Shown: in pieces, positions 36,601 through 45,500 of the stretch
Layout: every line of letters begins with the position of its first letter
Position numbering within the stretch: the first letter of the stretch is position 1
Assembly (NCBI RefSeq): GCF_016652235.1
Contig: NZ_JAEPKU010000017.1
Location: 1-48,186, forward strand
DNA length: 48,186 bases
DNA from: Dysgonomonas sp. Marseille-P4677
Lineage (GTDB): Bacteria; Bacteroidota; Bacteroidia; Bacteroidales; Dysgonomonadaceae
Direction of reading: 5' to 3'
The notes under the pieces: generated by a model
Database searches by the model: none
What the model saw: only the letters and a program-made list of their open reading frames with translations
What the model was told of the DNA's origin: nothing
Made by a program: the position numbers and the translations under genes

Positions 36601-39599
36601 TTCCTTATAAAGCTGAGTACGGAGATGAAATATCGATGACGTTAACATCAGTGAAAGAGGGTGAATTATATAATGAAAGTATCTTTTTACAAAAAGAAAT
36701 AGAAAAGACGGATACTAAACTTAATCTAAAACTGGAAGTATTTCGAGATAAGCTTCGCCCTGGACAAGCTGAAACTTGGACTGTAAGTGTAAAAGACTCA
36801 ACTGAAAAGCCTATACTAGCCGAGTTATTAGCTTCGATGTATGATAGTTCTCTCGATAAGTTATATTCATATACGGCATGGTCGCTCAATCGTCCGCAGG
36901 TATATAAAGAATATATTTACCCGATAAATTACCATTTCCCCTGGTATAACAATGATAAATGGCTTGATTTGGATTATAATATAAGTGAAGATACTATTCC
37001 TGTTAGGACGTTCGATATAATCAACTGGTTTGGATATATCAATCAATCTTCAGGAGGTTTATTAGGCCTCTTGGATATGGCACCTGCGCCAAGGTTATAC
37101 GGATCTAACGGAATCGGACAATTTAATATTAGAGGAACTCGAACATTGAAACAAGAATCTGCTGTCGCTGTCGAAGAATCGGCATTGGTTGCTACAGCTA
37201 GTGATCAGGTAGAGTTCAGATCGGAATGGGGGCAAACCGGTATCATTGGAAAGATGGATCGAGGAGGTTCATCGGATGTGCCTCAACTTCGTCAAAATTT
37301 TAATGAAACAGCTTTCTTCTATCCTCAGTTAAGAACGAATGAAAAGGGTGAAGTGCAAATATCATTTACTGTGCCCGAAAGCAATACTACTTGGCGGTTC
37401 AGGGCTCTGGCGCATGATAGGGATGCACGGGTTGGAGTATTGGAGCAGATGGTAGTTACCCGTAAAGAATTGATGGTGACGCCTAATATGCCACGATTTA
37501 TACGTCAAGGAGATAAGACGAGTATCTCTACTAAGATATCGAATCTATCGGATAAAGCGATATCAGGTAACGTACATATTGAGTTTTTCGATCCTATGAC
37601 AGATAAAGTTGTCGATTTAAATGTACCTGACCAACAACAATCATTCTCGTTGGAAAAAGATGCTTCGACTTCTGCAAGCTGGATATTTAATGTTCCGAGT
37701 GATATTGAACTAATAGGCTGTCGTATTGTAGCTCAAAATGGATCATTCAGTGATGGAGAACAGCATGTATTAGCTGTATTGTCCAATCGCATGCTAGTTA
37801 CAGAAAGTATGACAATAGATGTGACAAAACAAGGCACCAGCTCATTTACATTTGATAAGTTATATAGCAATAATTCAAATTCAGCAAGTTACTATCGCCT
37901 AACTTTGGAATATGCTTCAAATCCTGCATGGTATGCTATACAGGCTTTACCTACAATGAGTAACCCATCGAATGAAAATGCTGTTAATTGGTTTGCCAGT
38001 TATTATGTAAATACATTGGGGGCGTCTATCGTTCGTCAATATCCAAAAGTAGCAGCAACGATACAATCTTGGTTGAAACAAGGTGGAGATAAACAAACAT
38101 TGATCTCTAAACTGCAAAAAGACGAAGAATTGAAAGCTGTTCTGTTGGAAGAAACGCCTTGGGTATTGGATGCGAAGAACGAAACGGAACAGATGCAACG
38201 CCTGTCTCTTCTATTCGATTTGAATAATACTAAACAATTAACAGATGCAGCAACCAGAAAATTAGCTGAATTGATGAACAACGAAGGTGGTTGGTCATGG
38301 TATAAAGGATTGTATCCGAGTCGTTCTATATCACAGTATATTCTTTATGGCTATGCCAAATTGCAAGAAGTAGGTCGGGTAGAATATCCTCAGGAGGTAA
38401 AAGAAATGCAGATGAAAGCCTTGAAATATGTAGACAATCAGATTGTCAAAGACTTTGAGAATCTGAAAAAGCATAATAAAGAATGGGAAAAGATTACCTC
38501 CATTTCTACTAATCAGCTTGAATTTGCTTACATTCGCTCATTCTATCGTGATATTCCTATTAGCCAAGAGGCTCGTGCTGCAGAACGCTTTTATACAAAT
38601 GTCGCTAGTAAGAACTGGACTAAACTTAATTTGTATGAACGTTCCATATTATCCCTTGTACTGAAACAAAATGGAGAAAAAGACTTGGCAAACAAAATTG
38701 TAAAGTCTATAAAAGAGTATGCTCTAAAAGATACGAAACTGGGTATGTATTGGCCTAACAATCGTAGTCATGTATTTATGTCGATGTCAGCAATATCGGT
38801 TCATACTTTCTTAATGGATGCTTTGGAGCAAAATGGAGCTACTACTGAAGAAATGGATTTGATGAAAAAATGGTTGATAAATCAGAAACGGACTCAAGTA
38901 TGGGAATCGACTCATGCATCTATTGATGCTATCAATGCATTATTAAGTTCAGGTACAAATTGGTTTATCAATGAATCTAGCTCCGTAACCATTAAAGTAG
39001 GAAATACCAAAATTGAACCGGAAAATAAAGAACTGGGAACTGGCTATATAAAGCAAACATGGGACAAATCGGAAATTAAAAATAATATGGGTAAAGTTGA
39101 AATTACAACTCCTATTTCTCAACCTGCTTATGGCGCTATGTACTGGCAGTATTACGAAAACCTTGATAAAATTACAGTTCAGAAAGGTGATCTGAATGTT
39201 GATAAACAGCTGTTCAAAGAAAATGTATCTGTAACGGGTAAAGGCTTGGTTCAGATTGCAGAAAATAATCCGTTGATAGTAGGAGATAAAGTAATTGTTC
39301 GCTTAACAGTGCGTATCGACAGAGATATGGATTTTGTTCAGTTGAAAGATATGCGTGCTCCTTGTTTTGAGCCGCAGCAAACAATCTCTAATGGTCTGAT
39401 ATATTATCAAATGGTGAAAGATGCTTCTACCAACTTCTACTTCGACCATTTACCAAAAGGGACTTATGTACTGGAGTATCCTGTATATGTGAACCGAAGT
39501 GGCGAGTATGCAAATGGTATAACAACAATTCAATGCATGTATGCACCTGAATTTATATCACATACACAAGGTATTAAAGTAACAGTAAAAGATAAGTAA
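33684..39599 (+). CDS. Alpha-2-macroglobulin family protein without thioester
   Basis: A 1971-residue exported protein of the bacterial A2M family, which traps proteases in the periplasm. It has a signal peptide (1-20), a helical region (about 25-350), macroglobulin domains including MG2 with DRGIYRPGQTAYFKA (about 588-602), the A2M domain with AFFYPQLRTNEKGEVQISF (about 1209-1227) and TWRFRALAHD, then an all-helical toroid domain (about 1420-1750) with NEGGWSWYKG. At the place of the thioester CxEQ motif it reads SNPSNENAVNW (about 1424-1434) with no Cys, so the covalent trap is lost, as in other Bacteroidetes members. It heads a run with the L,D-transpeptidase and a lipoprotein gene. The large size seems intact, with no frameshift. 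Confidence 0.92.
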   Translation: MKKKLLISLFFLLSISMVGQVSNNKYESDWKKVLETEEQDLPQSAIGIVEDILQKSIADKNTTQVIKSLIYKNKYKKIIDNQNNEQIFADLLSLVTQTSKIEEKALLYSMLAELYSNYYFENQWQINQRSNLTDVIPLDMKEWSRNIFADKITESLNLSISDASLLKIHTTKEYDDIILLGTDGQKYYPTLYDFLISRAIQVAKSLKDVSNTDFDLLSIGVSIDQLISSADQYIGLDIKTGTDNSQIVLQFYQQYLKDLLNRNLISTIILTELDKIDYLRQYSHSFSQEKVLDTYIALAKRHENNETSTEIINKITDSYNYTDKKAGNVNKDIYSWLNKGISMYPDSYGASLLKAKLTELESPIIIIKGDALQYPQKPIKISLHHKNVQALKDQPKFNLYKVENGKYDLLKDYPLNLVSQTTYQPDTLFLSLGALPVGEYCFTFLAKDVLEKPVDKSDYSNSTDNKKFSFIVSSLISYSRNSAQDEYEIFVVDRISGKPVKDALIKVYSYNQDDDGKKLLLKNIKTNEMGLAIFKDNRTDNVKNNYNAATYTVQLGSDSCLKPETLYSNNYKWNRTNIEGVKQDVVSVFTDRGIYRPGQTAYFKAIVLDSDSKITPNKAYLVKLHNANNEVVSEKNIITNEFGSVSGEFILPQSGLLGSYRIQVGQGAAYFNVEEYKRPTFEVTFDKVDKTYTFGEEVKLKGYAKNFSGISLQGADVKYTISREQFNFWYWRSGNKSHFADGIVKTNDDGSFEIVFTPEAGDGNSLLLRKADKQVFTFSVTATVTDINGETQSNTYTLTVGNVSMVINIDIPDRIEKASDYNLNIEARNLQAQEIETSGTYVLYKLDDNDSIQNKVLDGSFKTGAQLELKTRFKTLISGKYQLQVVALDSKNNEIIEKKNFIVFSYADKRPPIKTSKWLVQKNTTFGKDNKPVEVIFGTTDKETYVLYQLSNNKQIFERRFQKLSNTNHTFTIPYKAEYGDEISMTLTSVKEGELYNESIFLQKEIEKTDTKLNLKLEVFRDKLRPGQAETWTVSVKDSTEKPILAELLASMYDSSLDKLYSYTAWSLNRPQVYKEYIYPINYHFPWYNNDKWLDLDYNISEDTIPVRTFDIINWFGYINQSSGGLLGLLDMAPAPRLYGSNGIGQFNIRGTRTLKQESAVAVEESALVATASDQVEFRSEWGQTGIIGKMDRGGSSDVPQLRQNFNETAFFYPQLRTNEKGEVQISFTVPESNTTWRFRALAHDRDARVGVLEQMVVTRKELMVTPNMPRFIRQGDKTSISTKISNLSDKAISGNVHIEFFDPMTDKVVDLNVPDQQQSFSLEKDASTSASWIFNVPSDIELIGCRIVAQNGSFSDGEQHVLAVLSNRMLVTESMTIDVTKQGTSSFTFDKLYSNNSNSASYYRLTLEYASNPAWYAIQALPTMSNPSNENAVNWFASYYVNTLGASIVRQYPKVAATIQSWLKQGGDKQTLISKLQKDEELKAVLLEETPWVLDAKNETEQMQRLSLLFDLNNTKQLTDAATRKLAELMNNEGGWSWYKGLYPSRSISQYILYGYAKLQEVGRVEYPQEVKEMQMKALKYVDNQIVKDFENLKKHNKEWEKITSISTNQLEFAYIRSFYRDIPISQEARAAERFYTNVASKNWTKLNLYERSILSLVLKQNGEKDLANKIVKSIKEYALKDTKLGMYWPNNRSHVFMSMSAISVHTFLMDALEQNGATTEEMDLMKKWLINQKRTQVWESTHASIDAINALLSSGTNWFINESSSVTIKVGNTKIEPENKELGTGYIKQTWDKSEIKNNMGKVEITTPISQPAYGAMYWQYYENLDKITVQKGDLNVDKQLFKENVSVTGKGLVQIAENNPLIVGDKVIVRLTVRIDRDMDFVQLKDMRAPCFEPQQTISNGLIYYQMVKDASTNFYFDHLPKGTYVLEYPVYVNRSGEYANGITTIQCMYAPEFISHTQGIKVTVKDK

Positions 39600-39658
39600 A
39601 CAAACATAATTTTAGGATATATTATCCTTACGACCTTTAGCAACTAAACTACCAACAA

Positions 39659-40336
39659 ATGAAAACGTACGGGCCTATTATATTAGCCATAATCTTATTT
39701 GCCGGACTTGTATCTTTTGTGAGATACAAGTCTGACAGCAGAAAGAAAGAACAAGTCGAAAAGATTGAAAACGAAAGAGTGAGAGCGCAGGAAAAGATAG
39801 ATGCTGAAAATCGCTCGGCTTTTTCTCGTCTAAAAACTAAAGCCGACTCAGCCTTGGCTTATTGCAAAGCAAAAGGTCTCAATACCCAATATTGTTGTCT
39901 TATAGATTTTAGTATACATTCAGGAAAGAAGCGTTTTTTTGTCTGGGATTTTAAAAAAGATACAATAAAATATTCTAGCCTTTGCTGTCATGGTTATGGG
40001 CAGAAGAGTACACAGTCTAAGCCAATATTTAGCAATGTTGAGGGTAGTTATTGTTCGTCTTTAGGAAAATATAAAACCGGAGCGCACTCATATAGTAATT
40101 GGGGGATTAATGTACACTATAAATTACACGGTTTGGATAAGACAAACAGCAATGCTTTCAAACGTTGGGTGGTATTGCATTCACATACACCTATATCTGA
40201 GAGCGAAATATATCCGAACCATCTTCCTTTAGGATGGAGTCAAGGATGTCCTGTTATTAATGACAATATAATGCGTAAGATAGATGTGATGTTGAGGGAA
40301 ACAAAGAAGCCGGTATTACTATGGATTTATAATTAA
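39659..40336 (+). CDS. L,D-transpeptidase-fold murein protein (YkuD_2 type)
   Basis: A 225-residue envelope protein with an N-terminal membrane anchor (about 5-22), a charged coiled-coil stretch (about 27-60, KKEQVEKIENERVRAQEK) and a YkuD_2-type catalytic domain (about 70-222). The catalytic His lies in WVVLHSHTP (about 179-187) and the Cys in GWSQGCPVIND (about 196-206), the SxGC form of the family. It probably forms or cuts L,D cross-links in peptidoglycan; which of the two is not evident. It follows the A2M gene by 59 nt and is followed by the lipoprotein gene after 3 nt. Confidence 0.88.
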   Translation: MKTYGPIILAIILFAGLVSFVRYKSDSRKKEQVEKIENERVRAQEKIDAENRSAFSRLKTKADSALAYCKAKGLNTQYCCLIDFSIHSGKKRFFVWDFKKDTIKYSSLCCHGYGQKSTQSKPIFSNVEGSYCSSLGKYKTGAHSYSNWGINVHYKLHGLDKTNSNAFKRWVVLHSHTPISESEIYPNHLPLGWSQGCPVINDNIMRKIDVMLRETKKPVLLWIYN

Positions 40337-40339
40337 AAT

Positions 40340-40981
40340 ATGAAAGTCAAAAGATTCACGATCACATTCTTTATTATATTGGTTTTTGTAAGTTGTGGAA
40401 AACAAGAAAACCGTATGTTGTTACCTATTGAGAACATATATATGGTTGAAGTAAATGGTTGGCTTCCGGATTTTGAAGATGAAGGAGATTCTTTGTATAT
40501 GAGTGTTCGGGGACTAGCAGAAATAGATAAAGAATTTAATGTCAAAATGACTAAGAGGTTTTCAAGTAAGAAGCCTTATTATTCAGGTAAAATAGATATT
40601 TCAGATGTATTGAAGCAAGAGATTATCGATATGGTGAATACTTATCCGTCCGATACTCTTTTTATAGATGATCAAGTACGTATTTATGATGATTATTCTT
40701 ACGTATTCCTTTTTGAAAAGGAACCTGATCATTTTATAAGGGTTGGTTTTGGAGCATGTTCACATGGAAATCTTCGAAAAATAAAGAACCAGCTGTTTTG
40801 TGATTCGGTTTTTTATAAATTAAAGCACTTAGAGTTGAATCAAGATTCGGTAATGCTTCGGTTATTGAACTTTGAGGATTATGTATTTGAAGATTTACAA
40901 TGTATACCTCCTCCTCCCCTGAAAACAAACAAAACGAAGTTTTATATACCTAAATATTATAGGCATCCGGATCGCTGGTAA
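40340..40981 (+). CDS. Hypothetical lipoprotein
   Basis: A 213-residue lipoprotein with lipobox FVSC (Cys19), then GKQENRM. I do not recognise a family. Acidic strands follow (VNGWLPDFEDEGDSLYMSVRG), then a helix, a strand-rich part (RIYDDYSYVFLFEKEP) and a Pro-rich, basic tail with PPPPLKTNKTKFYIPKYYRHP near 190-210. Only 3 nt separate it from the L,D-transpeptidase gene, so it is probably an envelope partner of that enzyme or of A2M. It ends the unit; the next gene has its own promoter. Confidence 0.7.
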   Translation: MKVKRFTITFFIILVFVSCGKQENRMLLPIENIYMVEVNGWLPDFEDEGDSLYMSVRGLAEIDKEFNVKMTKRFSSKKPYYSGKIDISDVLKQEIIDMVNTYPSDTLFIDDQVRIYDDYSYVFLFEKEPDHFIRVGFGACSHGNLRKIKNQLFCDSVFYKLKHLELNQDSVMLRLLNFEDYVFEDLQCIPPPPLKTNKTKFYIPKYYRHPDRW

Positions 40982-41026
40982 TAATAAAATATTGTAAAAA
41001 GTTAAACATGTAGTTGATATTATTAT

Positions 41027-41034
41027 TATATTTG
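41027..41034 (+). promoter_or_regulatory. -7 box of the DUF1573 gene
   Basis: TATATTTG, an exact match, about 70 nt before the ATG at 41104. The TTG upstream is at the wrong spacing, so the -33 part is weak. Confidence 0.55.
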
Positions 41035-41103
41035 TGAACTAATTATCACAAATTAAGTAGGAACTACATTAAATTATTTTTTAAAATAGTAGAATTAATA
41101 GGT

Positions 41104-41496
41104 ATGAAAAAGATTGGATTAATACTATTTGCACTAATATTATCAACAAGCTTTATTACAGCACAAGAAGGTAAAAAAGCTCCCAAAGTAACATTTGAGA
41201 ATTCAGTTCATGATTTTGGTAAAATAGCAGAAAATGCAGGAACGGTAAGTTGCGAATTTATATTCAAGAATATAGGTACGGCTCCGTTTCTAATTCAGAG
41301 AGTGCAGGCAAGTTGTGGATGTACTACTCCAGATTATACTAATGAACCGGTATTGCCGGGAAAGACTGGTAAAATCAAAGTAACTTACTCGACTGTAGGA
41401 CGTCCGGGGACATTTAATAAAGATATTACTGTCTTTTCGAATGTGCCTGATTCAATTTACCGATTGAATATAAAAGGTGAAGTAATACGTAAATAA
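41104..41496 (+). CDS. DUF1573 exported protein
   Basis: A 130-residue protein with signal peptide (ending near Ala20) and one Ig-like DUF1573 domain. The family marks are plain: ENSVHDFGKIAENAGTVS at the start, FIFKNIGTAPFLI, then ASCGCTTPDY (about 72-81) and VLPGKTGKIKVTYSTVGRPGTF. The CGC pair is conserved in the family. The role is unknown; members are very common in Bacteroidetes as single domains or repeats. It has its own promoter and terminator. Confidence 0.92.
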   Translation: MKKIGLILFALILSTSFITAQEGKKAPKVTFENSVHDFGKIAENAGTVSCEFIFKNIGTAPFLIQRVQASCGCTTPDYTNEPVLPGKTGKIKVTYSTVGRPGTFNKDITVFSNVPDSIYRLNIKGEVIRK

Positions 41497-41515
41497 TATA
41501 TTCTTCAATATAAGG

Positions 41516-41556
41516 AAAGGATATAACCTAATGGACTGGGTTATATCCTTTTTACT
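41516..41556 (+). terminator. Intrinsic terminator after the DUF1573 gene
   Basis: A perfect 13-bp stem (41516-41528 with 41539-41551), 10-nt loop, then TTACTTTTT. It lies directly before the M15 peptidase gene, which must start from its own signal or read-through. Confidence 0.9.
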
Positions 41557-41572
41557 TTTTATAATATGACTG

Positions 41573-42352
41573 ATGATGATTAGAGTAGTTTGCCTATTTA
41601 TTCTTCTGGCCAATATATATGCTGAACTTTCTTTGGCACAGGATACTTCAAAGTATCCCCAAGGAGTACAAAAGTTACTATTGGCTTATCCGACACAGAT
41701 TATTAGTTATGATGGTGACGCAATTATAATGTCGGATGGATGTAAGATAACTTACAAAGAAGGTGGTAATAAATCACATGCAGAGCTAATGAATAGTTCT
41801 CATATGGGTGATATTTTTGTCTATCCATATTTAAAGGGGAAAGTGGATCGGATTTCTAAAAACTATGATCCGGGACGTATTCGCAATGAGGAATTAATGA
41901 AGAAAATGTATGGCTCTTCTTCTACTGAGGTGCAGAGTAATCTTGTTACTATTACTTGGTGTTCTAAACTAGTCAACCAAAAGCTTAAGGTTACGACTAT
42001 AAATGGAATAGATAAACAACTAAAGAAGATATCGGATGAATTAGATAAGCATCCCGAACTTAAAGAATATTTACACAGTGCAGGTACTTTCAATTGGCGA
42101 AAAGTGCGAGGTGCAAATAGGATGAGTTCTCATAGCTTTGGGATTGCGATCGATTTGAATATTAAGTACTCTGATTATTGGCAGTGGGATTGCCGCTGCA
42201 CATCAGAAAATGCTGATCTAAGATATAAGAATCGAATACCTCAGCAGATTGTAGATATATTTGAAAGATATGGTTTTATTTGGGGTGGCAAGTGGTATCA
42301 TTACGATACAATGCACTTCGAATATCGCCCGGAACTATTGTTAGAGGAATAA
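41573..42352 (+). CDS. Exported M15-family peptidase
   Basis: A 259-residue zinc peptidase of the VanY/endolysin-like M15 family that cuts peptidoglycan cross-bridge or stem peptides. A signal peptide (about 1-22, LFILLANIYAELSLA) sends it to the periplasm. Zinc ligands His187 and Asp194 lie in MSSHSFGIAIDLN and His248 in WYHYDTMHFEY, with Asp245 the likely catalytic acid. An upstream half (about 30-170) of unknown fold carries LRRP-like charged stretches. Whether it is a D,D-carboxypeptidase or an L-Ala-D-Glu endopeptidase cannot be told. Two ATGs (41573, 41576) are equal candidates. Confidence 0.88.
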   Translation: MMIRVVCLFILLANIYAELSLAQDTSKYPQGVQKLLLAYPTQIISYDGDAIIMSDGCKITYKEGGNKSHAELMNSSHMGDIFVYPYLKGKVDRISKNYDPGRIRNEELMKKMYGSSSTEVQSNLVTITWCSKLVNQKLKVTTINGIDKQLKKISDELDKHPELKEYLHSAGTFNWRKVRGANRMSSHSFGIAIDLNIKYSDYWQWDCRCTSENADLRYKNRIPQQIVDIFERYGFIWGGKWYHYDTMHFEYRPELLLEE

Positions 42353-42419
42353 TGAATTAATCAAAATAATCTTTATCTATAAATTATAATAGTTGATTCA
42401 TTCATATCAGGGCACAAGA

Positions 42420-42459
42420 AAAAGTTACATACGAAAAAAAATAAAAATGTGTAACTTTT
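42420..42459. repeat. Inverted repeat upstream of carB
   Basis: AAAAGTTACATA (42420-42431) faces TGTGTAACTTTT (42448-42459) across 16 nt; 12 pairs with one G-T. The right arm overlaps the 21-bp motif. No T-run follows in a terminator position, so a protein-binding site is as likely as an RNA hairpin. Confidence 0.6.
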
Positions 42460-42469
42460 GTAACCTTTT
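42449..42469 (+). repeat. 21-bp motif, copy 2
   Basis: GTGTAACTTTTGTAACCTTTT, 20 of 21 identical to 27956-27976. It lies 51 bp upstream of the carB -33 element, where an activator could sit. Confidence 0.7.
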
Positions 42470-42520
42470 GACGAGTAAATCTATTCTGACGGAGAAAGCC
42501 AAACTTAAATATCTGTATTA

Positions 42521-42551
42521 TTGAAAAATGCCCTATCTTTGTATAATTTTG
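42521..42551 (+). promoter_or_regulatory. Promoter of carB
   Basis: TTG (42521-42523), exactly 20 nt, then TAATTTTG (42544-42551), 39 nt before the ATG. A second exact box, TATCTTTG, lies at 42534-42541 but has no -33 partner at the right distance. The boxes are part of a short direct repeat of TTGTATAATT. Confidence 0.75.
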
Positions 42552-42590
42552 TATAATTCTTGAGCAATCTATTATAATAAACTATAAATC

Positions 42591-45500
42591 ATGTCGATTC
42601 ACCAGAAAATTAAGAAAGTTATTGTTCTTGGTTCGGGAGCGTTAAAAATCGGTCAGGCCGGAGAGTTTGACTACTCCGGGTCTCAAGCCTTAAAAGCCCT
42701 AAAAGAAGAGGGGATCTTTACAGTATTGATAAATCCTAATATTGCTACCATCCAGACATCGGAAGGTATAGCCGATAGGGTTTATTTCCTACCCGTTACT
42801 CCATATTTTGTAGAAGAAATAATTAAGAAAGAAAAAGTAGATGGTATTTTACTCGCTTTTGGAGGGCAAACAGCTTTAAACTGTGGTACAGAACTATATC
42901 TGAATGGTACATTGCAGAAATATGGCGTTGAGGTGTTAGGTACATCTGTAGAAGCTATTATGGCTACAGAAGATCGTGACCTGTTTGTGAAAAAGCTAGA
43001 CGAAATAGGAATGAAAACCCCTGTAAGTCAAGCTGTAGAAACAATGGATGATGCTATTGCTGCCGCAAATAAGATTGGCTTTCCTGTAATGGTACGTTCG
43101 GCCTACGCTCTGGGCGGACTAGGTAGTGGTATCAGTGATAACTTGGAAGATTTTAAGATCCTATGTGAAAGTTCATTTGCTTATTCCAAACAAATCTTGG
43201 TGGAAGAATCATTGAAGGGTTGGAAGGAAATTGAGTTCGAGGTGATTAGAGATAAAAACGATCATTGCTTTACTGTCGCCAGCATGGAGAATTTTGATCC
43301 GCTCGGTATTCATACAGGAGAAAGTATTGTGGTTGCACCTACTTGCTCATTAGATGAAATAGAATTGACAATGCTTCAGGAGTTGTCGAAAAAGGCAATT
43401 CGTCATATAGGTATTGTTGGAGAATGTAATATACAATATGCGTTTAATTCAGAAACAGATGATTATCGTGTTATAGAAGTAAATGCTCGCTTGAGCCGAT
43501 CATCAGCTTTAGCTTCTAAAGCTACAGGGTATCCATTGGCCTTTGTTGCAGCAAAACTGGCTTTAGGTTATACATTAGATCAGATTGGAGAAATGGGTAC
43601 AGTTAATTCTGCCTATGTTGCGCCTAAGTTAGATTACTCTATATGTAAAATACCTCGTTGGGATTTAAGTAAATTTGTAGGGGTTTCACGTCAGATTGGT
43701 TCTAGTATGAAATCCGTCGGTGAAATCATGTCTATAGGAAAAACCTTTGAAGAAATTATTCAGAAAGGTCTTCGTATGATAGGACAAGGTATGCACGGTT
43801 TTGTTGGTAATAGGGAACTTGAATTCAATAATCTGGATGAAGAATTATCTAATCCTACCGATCTTCGAATATTTGCTATTGCTCGCGCTTTTGAAAAAGG
43901 GTATACCATCGATAAGATACATAACCTAACAAAGATTGATCCTTGGTTTTTAAGTAAACTAAAAAATATATACGATTACTCGCTCGTTTTACAGGAGTAT
44001 AGCAAAATAGAAGAAATTCCTGCCGATGTGCTGCTTAAAGCTAAACATTTAGGTTTTTCCGACTTCCAGATTGCTCGTTTTGTAGAAAATCCCGAAGGAA
44101 ACTTGGAGAAAGAATCATTAAAGGTTCGTTCTATTCGTAAGAAAATGAATGTATTACCGTCTGTCAAGCGAATTAATACAATAGCTTCGGAACACCCGGA
44201 TCTGACCAATTATCTTTATATGACATATGATGGTTCAGAAAACGATGTTCCATATTTTAAAAATGATAAATCAGTAGTTGTCCTTGGCTCCGGAGCATAC
44301 CGTATAGGTAGTTCTGTTGAGTTTGACTGGTGTTCGGTAAATGCAGTTCAAACAGCGCGTAAATTGGGTTATAAGTCTATTATGATAAACTATAACCCTG
44401 AGACAGTTTCTACTGATTATGATATGTGCGATCGTCTTTATTTCGATGAGCTATCCTTCGAGCGTGTACTTGACGTATTAGATTTAGAGATGCCTAAAGG
44501 AGTAATTGTGTCGATGGGCGGTCAGATTCCTAATAATTTGGCTATCAGATTACATCGTCAAGATGTTCCAATCTTGGGTACATCGCCCCTATCTATCGAC
44601 AGGGCTGAGAATCGTCATAAGTTCTCAAGTATGTTAGATCAATTGGAAATAGACCAACCCGCATGGAAAGAATTATCGTCTATGGATGATATTTATGAAT
44701 TTGTAAAAAAGGTTGGTTTTCCGGTTCTTGTACGTCCTTCATATGTCCTTTCTGGAGCTGCAATGAATGTTTGTCATGATACAGAAGAGTTAGAAACATT
44801 CCTAAAACTTGCAGCTAAGGTATCAAAAGAGTATCCTGTTGTTGTATCTCAGTTTCTTCAAAATGCAAAAGAGATTGAGTTTGATGCTGTGGCAAAAAAT
44901 GGAGAGGTGGTTGAATACGCTATTTCGGAACATGTTGAGTTTGCCGGAGTACACTCAGGAGATGCTACATTAGTTTTCCCAGCTCAAAAAATATACTTTG
45001 AAACAGCACGCCGTATAAAAAGGATAAGCCGCAAGATTGCAAAGGAACTTAATATAAGCGGTCCGTTTAATATACAGTTCTTAGCAAAAAACAATGATGT
45101 AAAGGTAATAGAGTGTAATCTTCGCGCTTCACGCAGTTTTCCTTTTGTTTCTAAGGTGTTGAAACGTAATTTCATAGAAACAGCTACACGTATTATGCTT
45201 GATGCTGATTATGTAAAACCGGACGATTCCAACTTCGATATAGATTGGATCGGGGTAAAAGCTTCTCAGTTCTCGTTCTCACGCTTACATAATACCGACC
45301 CTGTTCTTGGAGTAGATATGTCATCAACAGGTGAGGTTGGTTGTTTGGGTGATGACTTCAGTGAGGCATTGCTTGTTTCAATGATCTCTGTTGGCTACAA
45401 TATACCTAAGAAAAGTGTGATGGTTTCATCCGGGGATAGTAGGTCTAAAGTTGATATGCTGGATGCTTGTAAGATGTTGCAGGAGAATAATTACGATATA

